Assembly: GCA_903813345.2 (NCBI GenBank)
Contig: CAIIXF020000613.1
Coordinates: forward strand, 1 to 61,000
Direction of reading: 5' to 3'
DNA from: Owenia fusiformis
Lineage: Eukaryota > Annelida > Polychaeta > Sabellida > Oweniidae
Length of the DNA stretch: 61,000 bases
Below, piece after piece: positions 23,944-34,979 of the stretch. Each line of letters opens with the position of its first letter. Within the stretch, counting starts at the first letter, position 1. The notes beneath the pieces are model-generated. The model made no database searches and was not told the DNA's origin. It was given only the letters and a program-made list of their open reading frames with translations. Made by a program: the position numbers and the translations under genes.

Positions 23944-24688
23944 GTTAAGGTGCTATGGAACTTAACAGGAAATGACAAAACAGGAAGTGACAAATTTTTG
24001 GGGATTTTTTGACATTTTTTGAACAAAGATAACAGAGTTCTGTTTTGACCTCCAGTCAATTCAACTAGTTCCAAATACCATTTACAGGTCCAGGATCACA
24101 ATGTTCATGGTCAGAATGACCCTGAACATGATGAAATAACATTTTCAGCCCTATGAAAATGTGACTGAAAAATAGCTAAAAGTAGGAGGGTAGGAAAGGT
24201 CACTGAACAGAATCTTTTGAATTTTTCAGAAAATGTGCCCAATATATTGCTCTAAATGATACAATCTTTGAAAATTTGATATCATTCATGGAAAAAGATT
24301 TTAAAAGCGATTTATTTTCCTTTTCATGACTGTCATTTTTGTTAAAGACAATTTTCTAAAATTTCAAAGATTGTATCAGTTAAAGCATTATATTGGGCAC
24401 ATTTTCTGAAAAAATCAAAAGATTCTGTTCAGTGACCTTCCCTAGCTCCTACTTTTAGCTTTTTTCAGTCACACTTTCGAAGGGCTAAAAAGGTTATTTC
24501 CTCATGTTTAGGGTCATTCTGACCCTGCACATTGTGATCCTGGACCTGTAAATGGTATTTGGAACTAGTTGAATCTACTGGGGGTCAAAACACAACTCTG
24601 TTATCTTTGTTCAAAAAATGTCTAAAAATGCAAAAAAAATCTCACTTCCTGTTTTGTCATTCTCTGTTAACTTCCATAGCACCTTAAC
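23944..24688. mobile_element. 745 bp foldback element
   Basis: The ends GTTAAGGTGCTATGGAA and its complement bound two arms of about 335 bp. Mirrored blocks include AACAAAGATAACAGAGTT, GTCCAGGATCACAATG and AGAATCTTTTGA. The central loop is about 60 bp. There is no coding sequence, so this is a non-autonomous long-TIR element. Confidence 0.85.
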
Positions 24689-25205
24689 ATGTTTATTGTT
24701 TGTTTGACACACCCAAATGTGATAAATGATATATAATTTGAAATAATTTATTTCCTCTACAATTCAAGAAAAAAACATCGTCATAAGAATATTCTAATTT
24801 TCGAATTTTGTATTTTTTGAAATATCAATTATCGGTTCTTAACTTGGCATCTTGGAGAAGTCGGACGCTTACATTCCTTAAAACGCTCACATGTTAATAC
24901 TTAAAACACATTATTCGTACACTATATCTGGATTATCTAATCACTTTCGTAATCACATACTGTGATATGGAACGCCTAACCATCATATAAGGATTCTGCA
25001 ATGATATAGACATCCCTCCAAAAGTTTGGCAACCTTATCTCCATTTTCCTCCAAAAATAAGGCATATTCCTGAAATTGAGACCCAGCCTAGATATATTAA
25101 TTTATCCTATACTTAGTGTACTAAATGTATAATAACACTAAAAAATAAATTTGATATCTATTGGCAAAATGAATAACCGGAGGATATCGTGATGATATAC
25201 TAAGG
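24689..25205. other. spacer with a CACTCCCC-family end fragment
   Basis: CCCTCCAAAAGTTTGGCAACC near 25014-25034 resembles the end of the CACTCCCC element, and the following TCTCC words fit too. It is a degenerate relic. Otherwise there is nothing recognisable. Confidence 0.4.
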
Positions 25206-25490
25206 CTATTGAATTAACAGCCGAATTTTTACACTCTATTGTCAAGGAAGTTAAATAGTCCAATATTCATTAAATTATACATATATCTCTGACCTGTCTT
25301 CACGTTTTCAAGATTATTTTCATGTTCATAAATATGTTCTATATCTATCATTTTTACATTGTGACCTATTTTAACTTATATTGTAACTACTTCAACAGGG
25401 CCAATAATGCTTCGGCGTAGGCCCTGTATCTGTTTGTATGATGTATTATGAAATAAAGGAAATATAAAAATTAAAAAAAAAATATACTCC
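25206..25490 (+). mobile_element. possible 5'-truncated LINE tail
   Basis: The segment ends TGTATTATGAAATAAAGGAAA followed by an A-rich tail, the usual look of a LINE 3' end. GGAGGATATCGTGATGATATAC (25182-25203) and GGAGGATATTGTGACGATATAC (near 25495-25516) flank it, differ at two positions and could be the target duplication. No reverse transcriptase remains, so the class is uncertain. Confidence 0.4.
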
Positions 25491-25859
25491 GGGCGGAGGA
25501 TATTGTGACGATATACTCCGCTTGTTGATTCTTTCGAAATCATTGAGCAGCGTGCTTTGACTGTTCATCATTTCACTGGTTGTTTTAATTAAGCGATTCT
25601 CGACATTGTACCTTTTGGGTTTATGTGCCATTTGTGCACTTGTGTAATAAATATAGCCATAACCTTAAATAGGTCGTATATACAGCCTTAAGATAGCATC
25701 GAGTGTTTTTCTTGGTAGCTCACCTTAGTTAAGAAACGTTATGTATGGTATTGTCGTGATATGATATGTGCTTTCGTGACAGTTCCACGTATTTGAGGTT
25801 GTTCAATTTTAAGTCTGGTGCAAAGTACAATAAAAAATTAGTACCGTGGGTACTGGGCT

Positions 25860-27712
25860 CACATGGTGATGCTCAAAAGTGAAAATAAAAAAGACGAATA
25901 TAATTTTTTGCAGATTTTTTGTGACAAAATTATTTCATACAACTACTCTTTACAAAGACATGGCTTTTTACAATGCAGGACACCTGAACTTATTTGTAAA
26001 GCTAGGAAATGGGCCAAAAGTGAATTTCCCGAGACAAAAATGCTGGCCATTTTGAAATTAGGCGAGATTTTGAAGCAGGAGTCACAGTTTTTTTTTCTGT
26101 ATCGATGTTGAACAAAATTATTTTTAATCGGGAATCCTATCTACAGGGGATTTAAAAAGTGTTGACAGAGGTTTAAAACTTGCCACTTTTTTGGACTGAC
26201 TGAGAGACAGATGGACGAATCAATGTTAACTAAAATGGCTGAAAATAAAAAAACTGATATAATATTTTGCCGACTTTTTGTAACAAAATTATTTCATACA
26301 ACTACTCTTTACAGTGACATGGCTTTTTACAATATAGGACAGCTGAAATTATTTGTAAAGCTAGGAAATAGGTCAAAAGTGAATTTCGCGAGACAAAAAT
26401 GGCGGCCATTTTGAAAATAGGCGAGCTTTTGAGCCAGGAGTCATAGGGGAGTTATCTGTATTGATGTTGAACAGAAATAACTTAAAACAGGAATCCTATC
26501 GACAGAGGTTTTAAAACGTGCCACTGTTGTTGACGGAAAATGGATTTCACAAGTCAGATAGACAAATCAATGTTAACTAAAATGGCTGAAAATAAAAAAA
26601 TAGATATAATTTTTCGCTGATTTTTTGTAACAAAATTATTTCATATATCTACTCTTTACATTGACACAGATTCTTACAATGTAGGACACCTGAAATTATT
26701 TGTAAAGCTAGGAAATGGGTCAAAAGTGAATTTCGCGAGACAAAAATGGCGGCCATTTTGAAAATAGGCGAGCTTTTGAACCAGGAGTCATAGGGGAGTT
26801 TTCTGTATTGATGTTGAACAGAAATAACTTAAAACAGGAATCCTATCGACAGAGGTTTTAAAACGTGCCACAATTGTTGGCGGACAGACAGAGAGACAGA
26901 CGGATGTTAACTAAAATGGCTGAAAATAAAAAGATGGATATAATTTTTTGCTGATTGTTCGTAACAAAATTATTTCATACATCTACTCTTTACATTGACA
27001 TGGATTTTTACAATGTAGGACACTTGAAATTATTTGTAAAGCTAGGAGATAGGTCAAAAGTGAATTTCGCGAGACAAAAATGGCGGCCATTTTGAAAATA
27101 GGCGAGCTTTTGAGCCAGGAGTCATAGGGGAGTTTTCTGTATTGATGTTGAACAGAAATAACTTAAAACAGGAATCCTATCGACAGAGGTTTTAAAACGT
27201 GCCACTGTTGTTGACGGAAAAGTGGATTTCACAAGTCAGATGGACAAATCAATGTTAACTAAAATGGCTGAAAATAAAAAAATAGATATAATTTTTCGCT
27301 GATTTTTTGTAACAAAATTATTTCATATATCTACTCTTTACATTGACACAGATTTTTACAATGTAGGACACCTGAAATTATTTGTAAAGCTAGGAAATGG
27401 GTCAAAAGTGAATTTCGCGAGACAAAAATGGCGGCCATTTTGAAAATAGGCAAGCTTTTGAACCAGGAGTCATAGGGGAGTTTTCTGTATTGATCTTGAA
27501 CAGAAATAACTTAAAACAGGAATCCTATCGACAGAGGTTTTAAAACGTGCCAGTCAAAAGTGAATTTCGCGAGACAAAAATGGCGGCCATTTTGAAAATA
27601 GGCGAGCTTTTGAAACAGGAGTCGTAGGGGAGTTTTCTGTATTGATGTTGAACAGAAATAACTTAAAACAGGAATCCTATCGACAGAGGTTTTAAAACGT
27701 GCCACTATTGTT
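25860..27712. repeat. about 350 bp tandem array, five units plus a partial
   Basis: The landmark AGACAAAAATGGCGGCCATT recurs at 26391, 26738, 27072, 27420 and 27572, with an older form at 26032. Spacings are 359, 347, 334, 348 and 152. Each unit also has AAAATGGCTGAAAATAAAAA, CTACTCTTTACA and AGGAATCCTATCGACAGAGG. The last spacing shows an internally deleted unit. Frames at 25863 and 26211 are repeat shadows. Confidence 0.9.
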
Positions 27713-27766
27713 GACGGACGGACGGACAGACAGACGGACAGACAGACGGACGGACAGACAGACGGA
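27713..27766. repeat. GACGGACA minisatellite
   Basis: Short-period GACGGACA/GACAGACA repeats follow the 350 bp array, then the short palindrome AGCTCACCATGTGAGCT at 27785-27801. Shorter versions of the same GACAGA words sit between earlier units, so the minisatellite probably expanded from the unit end. Confidence 0.85.
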
Positions 27767-27801
27767 CAAGTGAGCGATTGCAAAAGCTCACCATGTGAGC
27801 T

Positions 27802-28253
27802 AAAAAAGGTTAATGCCTATCGGTGCTTTGAATTTAAATACATTGACGTTGGTGTAAAACCAATTTCAGAATCTATTATTAGCTTGTATTCATAGCACAG
27901 GTAACATCTCTTTTGTTATTTTGACTACAAAGCTTTGATATTTTCCAACAAAACTCAATTTATTAAAATAAAAATGGTCATCCTCTGAAATGTTATTTTG
28001 CGCACTTTTCGATGTCATCTGAACATGACAGTTTTAACGTACCGTTTGCCAAGTTATTCTGGCGCTTAATCGAACAGTTGTTGTTGCAATAAACTACTGC
28101 GAAGGCTCAACTAAAGTATAAATATACATTAGCATCACATTTGCACGCACTCCGATTATAGATTAAATGAATATATAGTTGATTGAACTTCACAATTCAC
28201 AACTCAAATTGTTGAAAGAGCACTAAAATATTATTCATTACATATACAGAGAA
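27802..28253. other. AT-rich spacer
   Basis: No gene or repeat family is recognised. Confidence 0.4.
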
Positions 28254-28290
28254 TTGATTGAAATACATTTCTTAGACAGTATACAATATA

Positions 28291-28457
28291 CAATTGTTGA
28301 CCTCTCCAGAGGTCAACCGGCAAAATTGTATACCGAGACTGTAAACCGAGAAGCTACTGTTGACAGAGACCGAAGGTCGAGGTCAACAGTGTTTCAAGGT
28401 TTACAGTCGAGGTATATGATTTTGACGGTTGACCGAATGGAGAGGTCTACAATTGTT
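28291..28457. repeat. 167 bp hairpin
   Basis: CAATTGTTGACCTCTCC at the left pairs with GGAGAGGTCTACAATTG at the right, and CGAGACTGTAAACCGAG with its complement further in. The arms are about 75 bp. A half copy lies at about 36943-37065 next to the second copy of the neighbouring first exon. Confidence 0.75.
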
Positions 28458-28620
28458 TTGTTAGTCAGAAGAAACTAATAATACTCATATATACGACAGT
28501 CATCAATCATGGCTTCATTTCACAATCTTTTCTACGAACTACGCCAGCAATGATTTTTAAGAAAATCTGAAGACAGTGGAAGCTAAACTCTCTGTTTTCG
28601 GCACATAACTGCGTACTCAC

Positions 28621-28749
28621 TAAGTAAATTAATGTTAATTTTGCGTTTCTATTTGTATTGTTGCTATACTCGTCGTGTAGAAAAGTCAAAATATCACTTT
28701 CATCAACGTGTACAAAATGTCGGACTACCATGTTTTTTTCTGTGAACAT
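28621..28749 (-). CDS. first exon of a mobile, Crypton-like gene (fragment)
   Basis: An ATG at 28749 opens 43 codons containing HVDESDILTFLHDEYSNNTN, followed by a consensus GTGAGT donor at 28620. A second, inverted copy lies at about 36640-36772 and keeps both the reading frame and the donor. The pattern of acidic start, short helix, then KNT or NNT recalls the N-terminal segment that precedes tyrosine recombinase domains in Crypton-type transposons and their ZMYM/QRICH-like relatives. This is inference from pattern only. No downstream exon is visible at either copy, so both are fragments of a mobile sequence that includes promoter plus first exon. The open frame running on to 28507 is probably intron. 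Confidence 0.4.
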
Positions 28750-28905
28750 TGTGACGTCATATTTCCCATAATTCACAAGTGTAGTACAGTAACATACGCG
28801 GTCAATAATATGATATCCCATGATGCACAAGTGAGGTACAGGCAAAAATGTTGACCGCTAATTGACCAATCAGATGCGAGTATTTACACTGAGGTACTAA
28901 CAATT
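28750..28905 (-). promoter_or_regulatory. conserved 5' flank of the Crypton-like first exon
   Basis: The segment is repeated with high similarity, inverted, at about 36505-36640. It contains TGACGTCA at 28751-28758 (a full CRE palindrome), ATTGACCAATCAGATGCGAG with a CCAAT word near 28861-28880, and TGACCGC words. Conservation in both copies and the position upstream of the ATG suggest a promoter; the function is inferred. Confidence 0.35.
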
Positions 28906-29011
28906 AAAAATGTTAACCCAATAGTTAATAGTTAATTTATCATTTGTGTGAATTTGGTTGGGTAGACATGCCAGGAAAGCAATTCCCGCAATATATAAGC
29001 GCTAGTGTGTA

Positions 29012-29092
29012 TGACCCTCGTATGCAAGAAAATAAGAAAAATTAAATATCCAAATCAGAAAAATAACAACAAATAACATCATACGAGGGTCA
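29012..29092. mobile_element. 81 bp MITE with TGACCCTCGTATG ends
   Basis: TGACCCTCGTATG (29012-29024) is repeated inverted as CATACGAGGGTCA (29080-29092), perfect over 13 bp, around an A-rich core. It is too short to code. Confidence 0.6.
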
Positions 29093-29155
29093 GATTTATA
29101 TGACTAAATTGCAATTGCATATATTTTTGACTAAATGTTCAAGCCCATATGCCTT

Positions 29156-29271
29156 GGTCACATTTGCTCCGATTTTAACTACGGCGCCAGGCCGATTGAA
29201 TATTTTGAACAATATTGAACAAAACGCTCTATCGGGAGGGCGCCAGCCGACGGATCGGAGCAAATGTGACC
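29156..29271. mobile_element. 116 bp MITE with GGTCACATTTGCTCCGAT ends
   Basis: The 18 bp terminal inverted repeat is perfect (29156-29173 and 29254-29271). A GGCGCC word lies just inside each end. Overlapping frames on both strands are palindrome shadows. Confidence 0.8.
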
Positions 29272-29985
29272 CGGGCAATAAGAAGACCAGGATAGGTAGA
29301 CCCACCGGTGGTCAATTATTCAGAAACAAGTCATAGTTTTGAGATTTCGGGAAAAATTATACTTTTTGGCCAATTATTGTATTGTAAGACCGACATTTAA
29401 TTATCGGTAAAATACTTGAAATAAATTCTAAGAAACACATTCTAAAACATTAGCTTATCTAGTGTTTCCCATGAATATGAAGCCTCAAGGTACAAGGACG
29501 ACTGATATGATTGGATTGGGTCCATTTTAAGCTTCACGAATATGAAAGGTCATACGTGAACGTGTAGAATTATGGCATTTTTATCGGAGGTACTAGACCT
29601 GACTTAGTGATGATAAAAGCAGTAAAACATTTTTGATGCAACCCCAGATACACCGATTAAGAGGGGACATCTTTGTAATTAATGAGCTACTCTTAGATAA
29701 GCGTGTGACCTGGTAAAGCCTTATTCTAAGAATAGTTATAACGATTCAGATATGACATCTCGTGAAGCAGTATGTGATATTTATGATAGTCCGTACGTAT
29801 TTAAATCAGTAATAAGCCAAAACACAACTAAATCAAACGTACAAATCAACGATTTAATTAGCACGTATTGTACATACAGGGATGGTCCATATACATGTAT
29901 TTCGATGAAAGAGTGTTCATTTATCTTTCTTAAGTAACATATCTTCCCAAATTGGATATGTTAACCTGGGATATGTCAGTAAAAA
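29272..29985. other. spacer
   Basis: No feature is recognised. A 61-codon frame at 29752-29937 has no family signature. Confidence 0.4.
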
Positions 29986-31760
29986 TACACTCCCCTCCAT
30001 AAGTTTGGCAACCTTAGCTCCCCCATCGAACTACATGTTAAAGCCTCTATACATTTGAATTTTTATTCACTTAACCTGCAATGAAACAATTTATAATATT
30101 GATGGAAACGTAACTTGATTTTATTTCCAATACCTTCAAAATTTCCCAATTTTTTCCTCGATAACAATAGGTCAAAACTTGATGATAAAGGAGTGGTTTC
30201 GATATGGAGAACTTTTTGAACACATGTTTCTCTTAAACCAGTCATAAAAATTTAACACATCGTCAATCTAATGGTCATCTTTTTAATGGTAACAATATAA
30301 TTTGAAAAATATACATATATACTTTCATCTATATTGTTTTAGAAAACACATCAAACACTTGTTTTGTTCTTGGTATCATGTTTCCAGAGTGAAATGAAAC
30401 ATCTTTCCGAACCTCATTGGAACAAAACGACATAAATACAACATGTTTAGGTCTCTCAATATTGTAATTGTACAAGGGAAATTTTGGTTGATTTAAAGAA
30501 AGTATCTTGTTAACGAAATGAAAGGTTTATCTTGATTTTTATCTATTTTGGGGGATTTTGTTTTAATTGCTTATTACTGTTTTAAAATCAACCAAAAATT
30601 CCTTAAATTTTGTATAACTATAATATTGAGAGGTCTAAAACATGTTGTATATGCTATTTTGTTCAAAAAAGGTTCGGAAAGACATTTTATTTCATTCTCA
30701 AGAATTGGTAGAAAGGAGCAAAAACAATTGAAATAAAAAAAATAAAAAATGTTAACAAAAACAGTTATATAAAATATTTCCAAATAATTTTCGCATTAAA
30801 TGGTTGTCAATTAGTCAACATTACATAAATACCGTGTTTTTTACAGAATGTTTTCGATGATTGGTTTAAGAGAAAAACATTGTTGAATTCAGTTCTCCAT
30901 ATCGATACCACTCCTTTGATGAATTTTCGAAAATCGTCATTCCCATGTAAACCAATGGGAAATGGTGGGTTCGGGGCAAATCAGAAATCAGGACATCTAT
31001 TCAGTAAAAGATTCAGCAAGAAATATGTTTTTATAGAAAGTTGAATTGTCTTTTTTTGTACACTAAGTGTTTGCTTACTTGATGAATATACTAAAGTTAC
31101 AGAGCTTCAAAGTCATTTTTTAAAATTATTCTTCGCCTCCTGTGTTATTTCATTGGGAGAGGCTTTTTGAAAAATAATTTTGACTTTAAAGACCTATAAC
31201 TTTGCCGATCCTGAAGAAAGGTGTCAATTTTTTTGTTAAATGAAGCTAGCAAATTCTATTGCCTACCTGACTTGCATTGCAAGGACTCGGAGTGATGGAT
31301 ATCCTGTCATATGACTTGCGGCAAAAACCTACAATTTTCCAGTGGTTAACATGGGAATGTCGATTTTTAAAAATTCATCACATTTTTCATCAATTTTCGA
31401 CCCATTGTAATTGAAGAAAAAATTGAGAAAAGGAGCAGGGAAAGTATCGCAACAGACTTTTGATAATTTTGACAGTTGATAATTTTTTTGTGAGTAGTTT
31501 CTGGCTGTAAAAAGTAAATGCTTGGGAAAGGCGAATCTATAATCTTCAAGAAAAGTTCAAAGAATAGTTTCCAGATCAATTGGATTATCTTATAATCCAT
31601 GTTTAATCCACCCATCAACAAGCTTTTTCAAAATACATTCGTCATTTTCACTATCGTCCCTCATTTTTTTTACAATTTTTCATGCAAAGTTACATTGTAC
31701 TTGAACACATGTTTCATCAAGTAAAATATGTAAGGAACTCCATGAAGTTTGTTTTTGAGT

Positions 31761-32729
31761 TTTTTTGAAAAAATGAACCTCTTAAAATGCATGTTTACAA
31801 AAATAATTTAGGAGTGATGTAAAAGATGGCAATGTTTTTCAATAATAACATGCATAGGTGGGTGAATTACTCATGTGTGTTGTGTTTTAATCCGGCATTC
31901 ACTGACTGAGTTAGCCTATTGAAAAATCGTAGAGATTAATAATACAAACAGTAATACTATGAATACTTCTACTTCAAGCTCAAATAGCGCTTTCAGGGTC
32001 CTGTGTTGAAATACTAGATCACCTTATGTGCATGAATTTTCAAGAGAAACCATCAGTGCAAGCAATTAAATGAAAGCATCATCCGAACATCACTTGAAAA
32101 GTACTAAAGTGGTGAAAAATTGCAGGATGTTGACAGAAAATGTGCCTAGGGGAGAGGGTCGTCTCTCAACCCCCTCCACCCCCTCCCTGATCACGGGACT
32201 AATACATGTGATATGGCAAAGTCCAATTCATAGATTAAGTTTCCCTTGCAGTCTTGTTGGCATTTTTATTAGAGTTCATGTTTTGTTTATGTTAATGGGT
32301 GAGTGGAAGACCCTTGGGTGGGAATCAAATATAAAATGTTTTCTAAAATATATATTTGAAATACTTTGTGTATGTACAGTCACAAACTCTAGGCAACATT
32401 AACTAGTAATGGGGCAACACCCCAACTCAACTGAGTGAATGTGTAAACCATTTAAGGAACAAAAAACATTACATAAAACAAACTCAGCATGCAAACATGT
32501 AAAACTGGCATGGCAAAACAATAGATAGTGAAACTGAATAATAAAAGCACGTACGACTAGAAAACAAGGGATTAATGAACACTGGTGTAAAGTAATGAAG
32601 GGACCTGTTAAAATGACATGAATGGGGATTGGTCAATTTGAATAGTAGAAATATAAAAAATGTGAAAATTAGCCAGGTAGAGGGGGAGAGATAAAGGGAG
32701 CTGCTGCTCCCCAAGAGATTCTTTCAAAA
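31761..32729. other. interior of the 3.9 kb element
   Basis: Nothing recognisable. Open frames up to 110 codons show no family signature. Confidence 0.35.
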
Positions 32730-32870
32730 TGATGCAGTTTCTCACCAATCTGAGCACTTCGCATGATTTTTTAGCCAAAACTGTCAAAAAGTTCATCCCT
32801 AGGCAAAAGCTTTGCCCTTGGTAAAACTGCTCCTACCCCTTGGTAAAAGCTGGCTACAGACTGTGTAAAA
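32730..32870. repeat. dispersed repeat, second copy
   Basis: This is a diverged match to 13730-13915: ATGCAGTTTCTCACC, GAGCACTTC, TGTCAAA, then a CCTTGGTAAA..CTGGCTACAG end. Confidence 0.45.
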
Positions 32871-33024
32871 CACTTGTGTGAGAACTTGAACATGAACGAG
32901 TACTGTTATGACCCCCAGTAATGTTGTCCATCTCTCAACTGGTTTAACTGGGGACCATTACATCAATTGGCATTATATCAATCAGGCAACAAAAAGAGGC
33001 CAGTGATGTGAAAATAGTCAATAG

Positions 33025-33820
33025 CACGGTGTTATAGCATGACGGTTACGCCACCTCTGAAAACAAGGTTGGACAGCTACGTTCACTAATTTATCCAATA
33101 AAATGGCCGCGATTGAAGAGAAAACTAAGGTTGGCGCATTATTTTCTATTTCTGTGTATCAATGAAAGGATGAACGATTTATGTAAAAATCGCATTCGGT
33201 GATACTTTCAGTAATGTATATTTTGAACGTAGCCTTTGCAAATTGATGCCCGGGGATAACATGAAATAAGAGAAAAACTGTCGAGTTTGAAATTCAAAAC
33301 TACACAAAAATTTAGTAATTTGTTTATTTTTGTTTTTGTTGTTAGGGCATGGTCTACATTGCCTAAAAACCTTGTGGTATATAGATGTAACCTACATACG
33401 ATCATACAAAGCCAATTGAGCATTGGAAACCACCTATGTTCTACTCAAGCCATAATAATGTATTTTGAATTTGCAGTAGTTATACACAGTTTACTTATAC
33501 TTACAGTTAATATTTTGAGTGGCTCATGTACTGAGACAACACGAGAATGGACCAAATATTATAAACTTTGATATCTCAGTCGGTAGGTTTACAGATTATA
33601 TTCTGTTTCTTGTAGACCACCTGGCAGATTTGACCCAGTCTTTATAACCATCCATATATACGTCACCGAATGGAACTAGTTTAAAAGGAAATCTTATCTG
33701 TGAATATTTCCTACAGGCGAGAAAGAGGACATGCTGCCTTTCCCATCCGCCATTTTTTGTTATCATTACCGCAAAATTTTGCAAATCGCCTTGACGTAAC
33801 CGTCATGCTATAACACCGTG
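33025..33820. mobile_element. 796 bp Transib-like element
   Basis: Perfect 26 bp terminal inverted repeats begin CACGGTGTTATAGCATGACG (33025-33050) and end with the complement (33795-33820). AATAG lies immediately outside both ends (33020-33024 and 33821-33825), a 5 bp target duplication. Transib transposons make 5 bp duplications and carry CACNGTG-type heptamers at their ends, the heptamer also used by the RAG recombinase. Assignment rests on these ends only. No transposase is present, so it would be moved in trans. Confidence 0.7.
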
Positions 33821-33825
33821 AATAG

Positions 33826-34979
33826 GGGACCATAAGTTTACACATTCCATGTGTACGTTCATCAAAATAGTGCGATCTTAACCTCCCTAATAACTGAAAT
33901 TGTTGACTCAACCAATAGAATCATTCTATGTTTGTTTATATTTGTTCACATTAATATGGAAGAAAATCGGACATTTTGCTAAAAAGATGTTATTGTAAAT
34001 CTTAGAAATAATGATAAAGGTAGTATACACCACACACTCAATGGTATTGATTGTGGTTTTCAGAGACTCTCAATAGGGACTTTAAGCTTGCAATGTTTTT
34101 CACAACCTAAATGTGAATGGAAAATATTTAGCGATGCATTTGTATGGGCGATTGGTCATAGGTTGGCGTTTCGATTTTATATGCAAGCTTAATCTCCCTA
34201 ATGTTAACATTAAGGTAAGAGTGTATGTTACTCATAACATTTTCTTAGGATAACATTTCTTGAATTGATGAATATGCAAAAATTATTCTTAGCATATCAT
34301 CCTTCATTTCATTATTTGAATAATCAATCTGAAGATAAACTCAAATAAGGAAGTGTGTTATAAAACATCATCATATATGTTCAATGTTTTTTCAGAAGCT
34401 GGATCAAAATATTTGTCTTACTAAAATTATTGGCAAAGGTATGATGTACTAAATTCTTGTACTGTATTTATGATTTTAATAGCACTGTACCTCGTGAATC
34501 ATTACTGATAAACAAGATACAGAAAACCTGTTCAAAGTAAATGCTATAATAAGGCATCATAGAAATTATCATAAAGAGAGGTATTTAGAATTTCTTAGCA
34601 ACTTATAATTAATAAAAAAAGAGACTTCTACAAACCATCAGTGTAAAACTTACAAGTGATAGCACAGTGTGAAAAACAAGCACCAGAGACTAAACAAAGG
34701 TGGCATCAAAGCACCTAGTACAGATGGATATAAACAAACAAACAAAGCAACTTACACACACACACACAGGTTTAACTGCACTCAAACATTAAACAGTCAA
34801 CTTGACAGGTATTCAGAATTTTTGGGGAAATGCTGCGGTTATGCTCCATTGATTAAACAGGGGATCAAACAGCAGGGGATCAAACAAGTCCAACCATTCA
34901 TTTATGAAAACATTTTGAACTAACTTTATGGCACACTAATGACATCTTATATGAGTGTGCTGTACTAAAAGCATAGCTT
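33826..34979. other. interior of the 3.9 kb element
   Basis: No gene is recognised. A short AC microsatellite lies at about 34752-34767. Confidence 0.35.

Noticed and set aside
28507-28620. Continuation of the minus-strand 112-codon frame past the GTGAGT donor
   Set aside because: The second copy has a one-base deletion and stop just before the donor while keeping the donor, so the downstream part is more likely intron.
33025-33820. Complete recombination signal sequences (heptamer plus nonamer) at the Transib-like ends
   Set aside because: No nonamer-like A-rich block sits at 12 or 23 bp from either heptamer; only the heptamer matches.
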